Assembly (NCBI GenBank): GCA_944990035.1
Contig: CALYLX010000100.1
Coordinates: 248,001-312,000, forward strand
Length of the DNA stretch: 64,000 nucleotides
Direction of reading: 5' to 3'
From: Clitopilus passeckerianus
Taxonomy: Eukaryota; Basidiomycota; Agaricomycetes; Agaricales; Entolomataceae
The notes under the pieces were generated by a model. The model saw nothing but the letters and a program-made list of their open reading frames with translations. It did no database searches and was not told where the DNA came from. This document shows, one piece after another, positions 43,398-54,767 of this stretch. The translations under genes were made by a program, and so were the position numbers. Every line of letters begins with the position of its first letter. Position 1 is the stretch's first letter.

Positions 43398-46300
43398 ATG
43401 GATTCTTACGAAGCCACAGACCACGATCCTACAGATAGCAATGGGCGTTCAAAAAGACCTCTAAGCCCTCAAGGTTCATCCCCTCCCTCCAAAAGAAGCC
43501 GTCCAAACACCGCTCTTCCCGCTTCTACGAATGGCTCGATACAGTCGAACACAATGACAGCTACACGCGATATAAATATACATATCGGGACAACAGATTC
43601 ATCTCAACAAAATCCTTCTTCAGGTAGCCAATCCGGAGGGCATGCCTCTTTTCAACTCTACCGATAGACTGACTTCATTGGTAGATATACGGGAGCTCGC
43701 TAACTGGGTGTCGCCTCTAAACCATCATACTATCCACAAGGACACAATGGGGAAAGTGACAAAGGGGACAGGCTTCTGGATGTTTGAACATCCGAAGTTC
43801 GTCGAGTGGCGTTCTAAGAAGACGAACGTCTTGTGGGGGACTGGCATACGTAAGCACTTTTTCATCATATTCGGTCCTATGAGCTTAGTGAAATCTCACA
43901 TTTCTGAATTGTAGCGGGTGCAGGGAAAACTTGTCTTACGTGAGAATATCTCTACCTGCTTTAGCCCACCCCGTTATTGAGTACGAATTTGAACAGGTCA
44001 ATCGTCGTCAACCATCTCATTCAGCACACACATGCCACGGTCATCTACGTTTACTGCCAATACAATGATAAATTGTCTACCGCCGAGATACTAGGCTGTA
44101 TGCTCAAGCAGATGGTCGAAGCTTCTGAGGGCGTTGCACGATACGTCTCCCACCACCTACACCAAGAATGCCTCCGTACTGGAACCAAACCTTCCAAAGC
44201 GGAACTGTTAACAACGCTTCAAGGCGCCGCCCAACTACTTGCTGATGTGTACCTAGTCGTCGACGCCTTAGATGAGCTCAGAGATGATGTCCGACCGGAA
44301 TTAATCAATGACCTCATCTCGCTTCAACATCCACTCTTCTTAACTTCCCGCACACTCTCCGATTTTCCCAATTTCAAGGAGCCTGATTTCACGATTCTGG
44401 CGCCCGATGATGATTTCCGCGCATACATATCGACCAAAATCGCATCTTCCCCTAAGCTAGAGCGGCTCCTTCAGACGCCTGGATTTCGAGAGGAAATTAT
44501 CACCAAAATTCATGCTCGATGCAACGGGATGTGAGTGAGAATCATCTACTTGACGGGTAACGAGGCTGAGATCATCCCATAGGTTTCTTCTGGCCGCGCT
44601 TCAGGTTGATGCGTTGATATCAGCCGGCATCACCAACCCCAAAGGTCTGCGAGAAACGGTGGAGCAACTCCCTGCTTCACTAAACGCTCAATATGAGCTC
44701 ACATTCGAGCGAATAAAAGCTCAAAAGGCGCAAGAGCGGGATTTGGCATGCAGAGTAATTGTATTTGTGACGCACGCCACCCATATTCTCCGTGTCGACG
44801 AGCTTCTCGACGCGCTAACAGTCGACGTCGAGACGGGTTCTGTTGATGAGGAGTGCCGAACAGCGGAAGAGATCTTGACTGGCGTTTGCAAGGGGTTGGT
44901 GACAATCGAGAAGGAAAGCAGAACAGTCCAGCTTATCCGTATGTCCTCGTCATGTTGAATTCCTTCCGGGCTTACCTTTGACTCTCGTAGACTATACCGC
45001 GCAAGACTTCTTCAGACACCGGAACGATCCACTAGTATTCAGCGACCCACATATGTTCATTGCAGCTACCTCGGCGATATACATAATTCATGCAGACATT
45101 GACCCCGGCACAATTGTTTACGGCTACCATCTGAGAGCACTCAAGACCTACCCCTTCCTCCACTATGCCTGCTATAGTCTGGATCATCATATCGACCAAG
45201 CAGGTGGCACTGGGAAACATCAAATCTCCACCCATATTCGTCAGCTGTGTTGTCAGCGACCTAATCTCCTGCTACCGCTCCCAATGGATTGGTGGAACAT
45301 TGAATACGGGCAAGCCATTCATTTTGGAGCTTTTTATGGCCTGGAAACTCTGTTTGAGGATCGTGAAGGGGTCAATCAGAATTCGGCACTTCAGCATTCG
45401 CTGTTAAAAGACCTCAATGTACGAAACAATAATGGATATACACCCCTTCACTTTGCAGCCAGGAATGGGCACGAGTCGGTCGTTCGACTGCTCCTAAACT
45501 CCCCCGGCATCGAGGTCAATCCAATGGCCGAAGATGGATCGACACCCCTTCACCATGCGGCCGAGAATGGGCATGAGTCGGTCGTTCGATTGCTCCTGAA
45601 CATCCCCGGCATTGAGGTCAATCCAATGGCCAAAGATGGATTGACACCCCTTCACCATGCGGCCAATAATGGGCACGAGTCGGTCGTTCAATTGCTCCTG
45701 AACATCCCCGGCATTGAGGTCAATCCAAAGACCAAGTATGGATCAACACCCCTTCACCATGCGGCCAATAATGGGCATGAGTCGGTCGTTCGACTGCTCC
45801 TAAACTCCCCCGGCATCGAGGTCAATCCAATGGCCGAAGATGGATCGACACCCCTTCACTATGCGGCCAATAATGGGCACGAGTCGGTCGTTCGATTGCT
45901 CCTGAACATCCCCGGCATTGAGGTCAATCCAATGGCCAAAGATGGATTGACACCCCTTCACTATGCGGCCAATAATGGGCACGAGTCGGTCGTTCAATTG
46001 CTCCTGAACAATCCCGGCATTGAGGTCAATCCAAAGACCAAGTATGGATCAACACCCCTTCACCATGCGGCCAGGAATGGGCATGAGTCGGTCGTTCGAC
46101 TGCTCCTAAACTCCCCCGGCATCGAGGTCAATCCAAAGGCCGAAGATGGATCGACACCCCTTCACTATGCGGCCAAGAATGGGCATGAGTCGGTCGTTCG
46201 ATTGCTCCTGAACATCCCCGGCATTGAGGTCAATCCAAAGACCAGCAATGGATCGACATCACTTCATTTTGCAGCCCAGAACGGGCACGTGTCGGTCGTT

Positions 46301-46675
46301 CGATTGCTCTTGAACTCCGCTGGGACAGAGCTCAATGCAACAGGAGAAGGTGGATGGACGCCGCTTCATGGTGCAGCCTTGCGTGGGCATAAGTCGGTCA
46401 TTCAGTTGCTCCTGAACTCAGCTGGCATAGAGGTTAATGCAAAGAGTGAAACGGGATGGACGTCACTTTACCTTGCAGCTGAAAATGGGCATGAGGGGGT
46501 CGTCCAACTACTGCTTGGCTTCCATGGCATAGAAGCCCATGTCAGAGGCCAATTGCCCTGGGATAAATCTCCTCTTGAAGTAGCCAGGTCAAAAAGTGGG
46601 CATCATTCTGTCACATTCTTCAGCCAACTGCCAGAGTTCCCCAGGGCGGACTTAGATGATTCAAGTATGGTTTAA
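43398..46675 (+). CDS. NLR1: NACHT-ankyrin NLR
   Basis: A STAND NTPase of the fungal NLR type, likely a non-self sensor. Exons 43398-43623, 43685-43849, 43915-43939, 43997-44530, 44583-44938 and 44991-46675 total 2,991 nt, 996 aa. The N-terminus is short, Ser-rich, with TATRDINIHIG. The linker LANWVSPLNHHTIHKD...GTGFWMF leads to the P-loop PGAGKTCLTS (about 131-140). Walker B is VVDALDEL (about 226-233). The region after NACHT ends in GLVTIEKESRTVQLIRHYTAQDFF. Eleven ankyrin repeats (about 583-956) follow, many nearly identical. There is no recognisable classical N-terminal effector domain. Ankyrins would bind the target and NACHT oligomerise on ATP binding. Confidence 0.93.
45431..46552 (+). 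repeat. Ankyrin-coding tandem array, 102-bp unit, 11 copies
   Basis: Each 34-codon unit reads approximately DGSTPLHxAAxNGHESVVRL, then LLNxPGIEVNPxx. Units 1-8 are close to identical in DNA. They also follow a three-unit pattern (306 bp): endings PMAE / PMAK / PKTK with central S / I / I, repeated at units 1-3, 4-6 and partly 7-8. Units 9-11 are older and diverged. Confidence 0.95.
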
Positions 46676-49600
46676 CCACTATTGCGACTACATTCCACCG
46701 TTCCACCATGTGTTCACCGTCTATACCTACATGTATACTACCTCCAATATCCATATTATTCACAATAAAGAACTGACTCCTACGTTCTCTCATATGCAAT
46801 GATTCAAATCCTTAGACGGTCAATAGCAGAATACTGGAATTGGTTGTAAATATCTCGTAAATTGCGTATCCCTAACAGTGCAAGTGGCCACCATGGTCAA
46901 GTACAATTTTGATGTACTGTACATTAATTCTTGTCTGCAGTTATTGGGAAGACACGGAGGATTGTGTAGGAGGTCTAGGAAGATACAGGAGTGTGCGCTC
47001 AGCTATTGATGCGAGACCTATACATTTCAAAAGTGCATAGTTTGAACAGACTGAATACCAATGGCCACGCCAAGAGCATCATAGGCATATTCGAGTAAAC
47101 AAGCTCCCATCAACCTTCCTACTCGCAAGACCACCCAACTCCGAATGAACAGGGAAATTGCCTTCTTCTTTTCCATCCTTGACAGCACCTCATAGCGACT
47201 CTCCTGCCCTCTCAGGACAAATTGATAGGATTTTGGATGGCGCGGGGGAGGGGTGAATGCGATGGCTTCCTCAATGGTTTCGTAAGAGCACTGGCATCCC
47301 TGATACGCTTGCGACGTGGGGTCCCCCGAACGCACAAAGAGCAGGTGGCTGAGGTTGGGAAATCTTGAAGGATCGTGTTACGGTCAAAAGGAGATTGTTC
47401 CCGGGAGAGCTCCAGAGATCCGTTACGCAAATGGGCAAGTAGCGAGAAAGTGGGAAATAATGGTGTCCGATAGGCCATGGAATAAACAGTCGACCTGAAA
47501 ACAGGTGTTATTCGCAGAGGTAACCTTTGGAGGTGCACAGGGACGTACAGCATCGATGAATACCTTGCATGGGTGTCAGGTATGGTTCTGAAAGGTTTGA
47601 CGTTGTCGAACTGGGCGTCATATATTGCGACCACACATTCAATCGGAGTTTCCTGCATAAAACCTTGTCAGATTCGCATGTAGGTTGACTCTGGTGCACA
47701 TAAGAACCTTGCTACTAACTTCTAACTGATCCGCTGGAGGTATACTTGACCCTGATCGAGTCGGTACGTTCCAGCAGGCAACCCAAACCACGTTAGCCCT
47801 CCTTAACTCCCCGTGATAGGATGCGGACGCCCCCAAAAAGGTCTCCTAGAGCAATGGAATTTGCTGCCCATCGTAAAGAACCCGACTTTCGTGTGCAAAT
47901 ATCTGTACTCATATCGCACTGCGTCTACATAAAATTTATCATCAATACGAAGATATTTCGGAATGAACTGACCTGCTATATGGAAAACCCAAGCGATAGT
48001 CCTGGTTTCTCTGGTATCTTGTACCGTTGGATTCGTACTGCTTCTCACAGGGGTGATGCGCCTGTTAGCCTCCCGGCTGGCTGGACTTCGTCATTCGCGG
48101 ATAACTCTGATATAAGGGCACCTGTGTAAGAGTTATGAATGATTAACCTCGAGGCTGATTGAGGGTGAGGGAAAAATGTCTGACCAAAGAGGTGAAGTCA
48201 TCCAAGACCGTTGGTGCATGGAGGATGAGCAAGCTGTTTGTTCTGCAGCGACGTTTTAGTCTGGGGCCGATATTAAACACATTCATAGGCTGCCGTAGGC
48301 AACATGCACATCTCAGAGCTGCATAAGCATGTCTATCCGGCGGATTAACGTTCTAAGTCGCCATAGCTGTATATCACGGGTTAGAGCTAAAATAGCTAGG
48401 AGGCGTTGGCGAGATTGGTCTGAGAGATTGATATTGTGGGCACGAAGAGTACACATTTTCAGTCTCGAATAGATCCCATGCTCAAGCTCTAGAGAAAGCA
48501 AAGAATCTTGAGGAAGCAGCTGGAACCAGACGAAACATGATGGTTCTGACCAAGGAGGAGGTGTGGCTGTGACCGACGGGATTTGAGTTTCTTCGACCTC
48601 AACTCCCATCCCAACAAGAGGCCCAGTGTCTTCCAAGCACCAACGACGGGCTCGGCCCCAAAGAACGCAAATACGAACAGCCTGCGTCTAATGCGGCACC
48701 TGCAATTATGTTCGGCCTGCCCAGATCACAGCAGTCGAAGATCTGTTGACAGTTTGGCGTGAGCTTTCAGCTTTTTCATCCTGGCATGTTGGAAGACTCA
48801 CGGACACGTCATTTCAAGTAGGAGATGCTGTATCTGCTTGAAACCAGTCTGCTGCTAGGAAGATGGAACCTAAAACCCACGTGAACGCAACGAGTCCAGT
48901 CAATCAAGTCAAGAAATGACCTGGAATGGTATACCCGAGACGTCTCAGCGAGAAGGAGTTTGGCTTGGTGCATTCTTTCATGCTTATACTACGAAATCTA
49001 GGTTGCTGATACCGTTTTTCTAGGCTGCAGCGAACCCTTCCTTTTTCACCTCATACGACCTACTCGGTCTTGTGCCTCAACACAGGCAAACCCTACTCTA
49101 CACCAGGATCGTCATCATGCAAGACTCGTCAAGAATGAATTTAGGAGATCCTGTCACCACGGGGGGTCTCACGCAGACTTTTACCTCCATAAATTATCGG
49201 TCTGGTAACTCTGGCATCCATTCACGTTGAAAGAAAAGAAACTCATATTAGGCCATTTATTCCAGATACCTACCTGGGATGGTGTGGTCTGGCTATCAGA
49301 TCCCCAGTTCTACGGCCTTACGCGTGATACTTGCGCACCCAGTTGAAAGTATGTTCAAACCCTGTTACTTTGACGAAAGGAGGCTCATTAGTTTGGCGCA
49401 GACGCTCACCCACGCCCGAAGCTGCTGGATGAAAGTCGTGATTCATCAACCTCAAAATTCGAATACCACACAACCCAATGTTCTGGGAATAGCAACCTTC
49501 CTTTCATCCCCCAATCACTCCCGTCTGCTCTCCTCTGAAGACTCTACCTTAGTCTTCCCGACCGCAAATCTGGCGCATCGCCCTTGGGGCCCCTTGAGTC

Positions 49601-51388
49601 GCCACCGGGAGCTCATACCCTCCACCCGCAACGGTCCCTCGGGGTTCTCCAATCCAACCCTTCGGATTCCGAAACGGTGTTCAGCAGCAATATGGCCTCC
49701 GCATCCAGCCTCCCACCTTCCGGATGCATTGGGTCTCTTTAAGCTATACGAACTTCATAGCCTCTTGGTCGGCGAAGAGTATGACCGATGTGGGAGGTAT
49801 GCCAACCCCGCTACGGCATCCATACATCTCGTTCCCCGCACTTTTGTCAAATGGGCCTCAACGCACGAGCAGGGGATATGCGCCTCCCTGGGGTCGGCGT
49901 GGCGAAACCGGTGGGATTCAGGGAGACGCACTCGGGGTGTTGGGGATGATGGTTCAGCATTAGTAATAGGCTTTACATGAACATGCATCGAATTGGTAGT
50001 AATACTGTACTGGGTAGTATTAGTCGTCGTTAATTCATTTATACGACAGTATGTGCAACTTGAGATATAGGTGACGGCGAGGGTTGCCATCGTCCAAGGG
50101 TCCACTGACATAGTCCTCCTAAGCAAGTCGAATATTCGCCCGAGTCAGTATTTCTGCAATATGGTCGTTAGCGCTGCCTGAAATTCTTGGGCAGTAGATG
50201 CACAAACCTACTCGGTATCCCAAAGAGATCAACCTTGCTCATACAACTGAATCCTCATGGATGCAAGGAGCTACTAGTGCACGAGGAATAGCGCAAATCC
50301 AAACGTCACAGCTTCAGGATGCATGGTGGTCATCGACGATAGTGGTACCAGCTCGTAGGAGGAAGCCTGGGAGGCCCTGATGGTCCTTCCGGGATTCGGT
50401 CACGGGCTCTTGATACGTCTGTACGACGAAGTCATCCGGAGCCGTAGGGAACGGCTGACCGCCGAGTTGGAGTGTCAGATTATGTGGTCGGGTTGACAGA
50501 GGGCACGAGGAGAGGGCGCCAAATCCAGAGACAGTTTGCGGAAGATGGATTTGCCAGAGCGGCGCGAATTGACTGGTCAACCTGAAGGAGGAGGAGACGA
50601 TGCTCCCGGATACTTTCATTCCGGTGAAGTCGACATCATCGGTAGTGGAAATAGAATCCTATGGAATTCAATGGAATCGGGTAATCCTGAAGAAAACGTC
50701 GTCAGCATTTCTTGTGGTTAATTCGAGTCTGGCGCCTACACGAACCTTGTTGTTATCCGCGAGCAAAGTAAATTCGCCATTTTCCCCTCAAAAGCCCGAG
50801 GTGTATTGACCAGGTCTTGATGACGACGGATAAATCGAGGAGACCAGGAACGTCGAGAAGATTTTAGTCCGATATGTATCCTTTGCTTGGTTACCGGAAG
50901 CTTATTCTTTCCGACATTTCGCGGCGGGCTGGCAAGGATATTGGAGATAGATGAATATACTTGAAATCTTGAGAGGCAATCGAACCAACTTGAAACTTGA
51001 AAGTGGTCAAGCAGTGGTGGCAGGAGTCACGAGGCTGGGTCCTCTAAATTACACAACAACAAATAAATCTCCTCTCCTCCTTACTCCGAGTCAACCCACC
51101 CCAAGGGTCAAACGATGCAAACCAGCATGCTAGCCGTCCTCTTCATTTCCCTGCCTCCCCCCTGGCGTGGACGGTGTACCAGGGTGGAGGCAAGCGCAGA
51201 CAATTTCAAGGAGTTGTGGTGCCATCCGGCGGATGACCATGGGATGACCAGATGCAGTAGAAATCGGCTGGTGGAAATCTTTTAGGAAGTCGTCTGAAGA
51301 GATATTTAGTCGAGGGCTATGGTTTCTCCTCTTCATCCGTTCTTCAGACTCTGTAGAAGAGTTCATGTTAGACCTGTATATGGATGTA
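46676..51388. other. Gene-poor region between NLR1 and NLR2 with degraded coding fragments
   Basis: No intact gene found. Minus-strand fragments at 47027-48640 have coding-like stretches (FHIAGQFIPKYLRIDDKFYV; FIRSWVVLRVGRLMGACLLE, which resembles VIRGGWVLRSCRILSEEIRG at 41968-42357 minus). Plus-strand 49560-49965 has Ser/Pro-rich fragments in changing frames. Minus-strand 50314-50780 holds an unassigned fragment (TLQLGGQPFPTAPDDFVV) that faintly recalls an aspartic-protease C-terminus. I treat these as remnants. Confidence 0.4.
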
Positions 51389-51545
51389 CGCCGAGATTCT
51401 CAGTGATCGTCCGCCCACAAAATCTCAATATTCGAATTAGTCCTCCGGTCTTCGGCCGATGGGCGCCAAATGTCATGAATAAAGCTGTGTCCACATCCAC
51501 ACCAGCGCTTCTGCGTGCCAGAGCCTCATGTTCTAAGGGACACGA
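51389..51545 (+). promoter_or_regulatory. Conserved NLR upstream block, copy 2
   Basis: GATTCTCAGTGATCGTCCG...GATGGGCGCCAAATGTC...AAAGCTGTGTCCAC...ACCAGCGCTTC parallels 62738-62905, and in its second half 43221-43330. Confidence 0.65.
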
Positions 51546-51633
51546 GTAGGACGCTTGTTACCCTAGAACCATTTGTCTGGTCTACGAGCTACTTCATTCT
51601 GTGGCCCCGATTCGCCCAAAGAAACCCGCTGGA

Positions 51634-54600
51634 ATGGATTCAGACAAAATGACGGACCATGAGCCTGCAAGCAGCGACACCAGACACCCAAAAAGGCGTC
51701 CAACCCTCCCACTTCCTGCTTCGGTGGATTTCTCGATGCATTCAAATGCCACGGTAGCTGGACGCGACGTAAACATCAACGTCGCAGCCGGGGTGCCTCC
51801 CAGAGATCCTGCTATAGGTAGGCAGGACCGACCACATGTTTCTCAATCTATGAACTAACCTCATTGGCAGATATACGGACACTTGCCAACTGGGTATCGC
51901 CTCTAAATCATCATAAGATTCACAAGGATATACTCGAGAAGGTGATGAAAGGAACTGGATCTTGGATCTTCGAACATCCAGGATTTAAGGACTGGCTATC
52001 CAAGAAGACCAAGATTCTATGGGGGACTGGTATACGTAAGTCCTCTTCAACACACTGGGACAACTTGAATACAGTTTAACATTTCTGATTGCAGCAGGAG
52101 CGGGGAAAAGTTGTCTTACGTGAGAATACCTTTCCTTCAGCCCGGCTGGGTATTCAACCCCAACTTGAGCAGGTCAATGGTCATTGAATATCTCATTGAG
52201 CACAAACACGCCACGGCCATCTACGTTTACTGCCAATACAACGATCAACTGTCTGCTGCCGAAATACTAGCTTGTCTACTCAAGCAGATGATCGAAAACT
52301 CTGGAGAGGTTGCACAATATGTCCTGAACGACTTACACAAAAAATGCGTCCGCACTGAAACCAAACCTTCGAAATCTGAACTCCTGACAACACTTCGGGG
52401 GGCTTCTCGACACTTTATGGACGTCTTCTTTGTAGTGGATGCGTTGGACGAGCTTAAAGATGACGTTCGACCAGAACTCATAATCGATCTGATGTCCCTT
52501 CAACAACCGCTCTTTATGACCTCCCGTCCACTCTCGGATTTTCCCTACTCGAGGGCGCCAGACTTCACCATTCAAGCACGCAACGATGATCTCGACACTT
52601 ACATAACGACCAAAATTGCATCTTTCCCGAAGTTGGAACCCCTCCTTCGTGGACCTGGAGTTCGTGAGGATATTATCACTAAAATTCAGACTCGATGTGA
52701 TGGGATGTGAGTGAAAATTGTCCCTCTGTGGTGCAGGGTGGCTAAGATGACCCAATAGGTTCCTTCTTGCCGCTCTCCAGGTGGATGCGTTGTTTTCAGC
52801 TGGCATCATTGACGCCAAAAGCCTGCGAAAAGCGGTGGAGCACCTGCCCACATCGTTAGATGGTCGGTACGAGCTGACGCTAAAGCGAGTTCGAAGCCAG
52901 AATACTCAGGAGCAGGATCTGGCTTTCAGGGCGATTGCGTTGGTGACGCATGCTGCTTCTATTCTTAGCGTCGACGAGCTTCTCGAAGCCCTTACCGTTG
53001 ATGTCGAGGCGGCTTCCGTTGAGGGAGAGTGCCGTACGACGGAAGAGACATTGGTCGGTGTTTGTATGGGGTTCGTGACAATTGAGAAAGAAACCAAAAC
53101 GGTCCAGCTGATTCGTATGTCCTGGCCACGCTTGCTACTTTCCAACCTGAATCAATGATTTCGCAGACTACACCGCACAAGAATTCTTCAAGAGGCAGAA
53201 CGATACCCCAATTTTCAACGACCCACACACGTTCATCGCGAATGTTTCGGCAGTATACCTGAGTCACTCAGACATCGAATCTACCGCGATTCTTACCAAC
53301 GACGACCTTCGAGCGACGAAGTCATCCCACCCATTTCTCCACTATGCCTGCTTCAATCTGGCTTATCACACATGCCAGGCAAGTGCCAGCGGCAAAGGCC
53401 AAGTCCTCACGCATATTGGCGAGCTTTTCCGGAGTCGACCTAATATACCGTTGCCTCTCACTCTCCTGGGGAATTTCATTGATCATGTGCAAGCAATCCA
53501 TTTTGCTGCGCTTCATGGGCTGAAGTCTCTATTTGAGCAAAACCTCGAAGCCCTTGATAGACGCTCAACACTTGGATGTTCGCCATTGTTCTATGCATGC
53601 CTAGGGGGTCACACCACCCTTGTCGAGCATATAATGGACAACTTCAGAGCCAGCCTGGGTGTTGGATGCGCGACGAAGTTTGGTGCTACTATTCTTCATG
53701 CTGCATGCCGAAGCGGACAGCTAGACGCTGTTAAAGTTGTGTTCCCAATTGTCGGTCCCCAAAGCAGCATTTCAACTGTTCGCCGCCTCTTTGGCCATAT
53801 GAACGTTGACGTCAACACTAAAATGTTGGATGGACGAACAGCTCTTCACCTGGCATCGCAATATGGATACGTGTCAGTGGTCGATGCCTTTCTCGGCCAC
53901 GTTGAAACACTTCCCAAAAATGCCGGTGAGCGTCGGGGGACAATTTGCACCTCACCAGTATCCATTGGAGGCCACTGGACAATAGTTCGACAGGGGTTTA
54001 GGTTTGCCAATGTTGACATTAACGCAGGGGACCGGGGTGGACGGACGCCGCTCCATGCAGCAGCGCAGGATGGGCACGAGTCGGTCGCTCAATTGCTCCT
54101 GAACTCCACCGGCATCGAGGTGAATGCAAGAGAGGAAGATGGATGGACACCACTTCACGTTGCAGCCCAGAATGGGCACGAGGCGGTCGCTCAACTGCTC
54201 CTGAACTCCACCAGCATTGAGGTCAATCAAAAGTCCAACAACGGATGGACACCACTTCACCTTGCAGCCGAGAATGGGCACGAGTCGGTCGCTCGTTTGC
54301 TCCTCAACTCCACCAGCATCGAGGTCAATTCAAAGTCCAACAACGGATGGACACCACTTCACCTTGCAGCTGAGAAAGGGCACGAGACGGTCGCTAATTC
54401 GCTCCTCAACTCCACCGGCATCGAGGTCAATGCAAGAGAAGAAGATGGATGGGCACCACTTCACCACGCGGCTGACAGAGGCCACGACCCGGTCGTTCGG
54501 TTGCTCCTGAACTCCACCGGCATCGAGGTTAATTCAAGAGAGGTGGATGGGTGGACACCCCTTCACTTTGCAGCAGAGGAAGGACATGAAGCGGTCGTTC

Positions 54601-54767
54601 GACTACTCCTTGGAGTCCCTGGAGTGGATGCCTACATCCGAGGTACTGGCGAACCCCCTTGGGACAAAACTCCTCTTGAAGCGGCCAGGTCTAAAGATCA
54701 ACACCACATTGTTGCCTTGTTTGAAGAGATGGGGGTTTCGGACGTGGATAATTCAGAGACGGCTTGA
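51634..54767 (+). CDS. NLR2: NACHT-ankyrin NLR
   Basis: A paralogue of NLR1. Exons 51634-51817, 51871-52035, 52095-52119, 52173-52706, 52759-53114 and 53167-54767 give 2,865 nt, 954 aa. Exons 2-5 have exactly the NLR1 lengths (165, 25, 534, 356). The N-terminus carries NATVAGRDVNINVAAG. Then LANWVSPLNHHKIHKD, the P-loop PGAGKSCLTS, Walker B VVDALDEL, and the HYTAQEFFK junction. The C-terminus has a longer, irregular ankyrin region (HFAALHGLKSLF, LFYACLGGHTTLV, ALHLASQYGYVSVV), then six regular ankyrins (NGWTPLHLAAENGHESVARL type) and the tail DKTPLEAARSK shared with NLR1. The repeats are more diverged than NLR1's recent array. Same presumed sensor role. Confidence 0.93.
54031..54645 (+). repeat. 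Ankyrin-coding tandem array in NLR2, six units of about 102 bp
   Basis: Units read GWTPLHxAAxxGHExVxxLL, then LNSTGIEVNxxx. They are moderately diverged, with variable residues concentrated just after LH, after AA and after VN. Confidence 0.9.

Noticed and set aside
45494..45997. Two near-identical 65-codon antisense frames
   Set aside because: They are mirror shadows of the ankyrin repeats of NLR1; their similarity follows from the repeats.
45431..46552. Regular repeats considered as a CRISPR-like array
   Set aside because: The 102-bp units are in-frame ankyrin codons in a eukaryotic gene; there are no spacers.
49279..49980. A 233-codon plus-strand frame
   Set aside because: Composition and codon pattern change along it; better coding-like fragments lie in other frames. 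Treated as remnant sequence.
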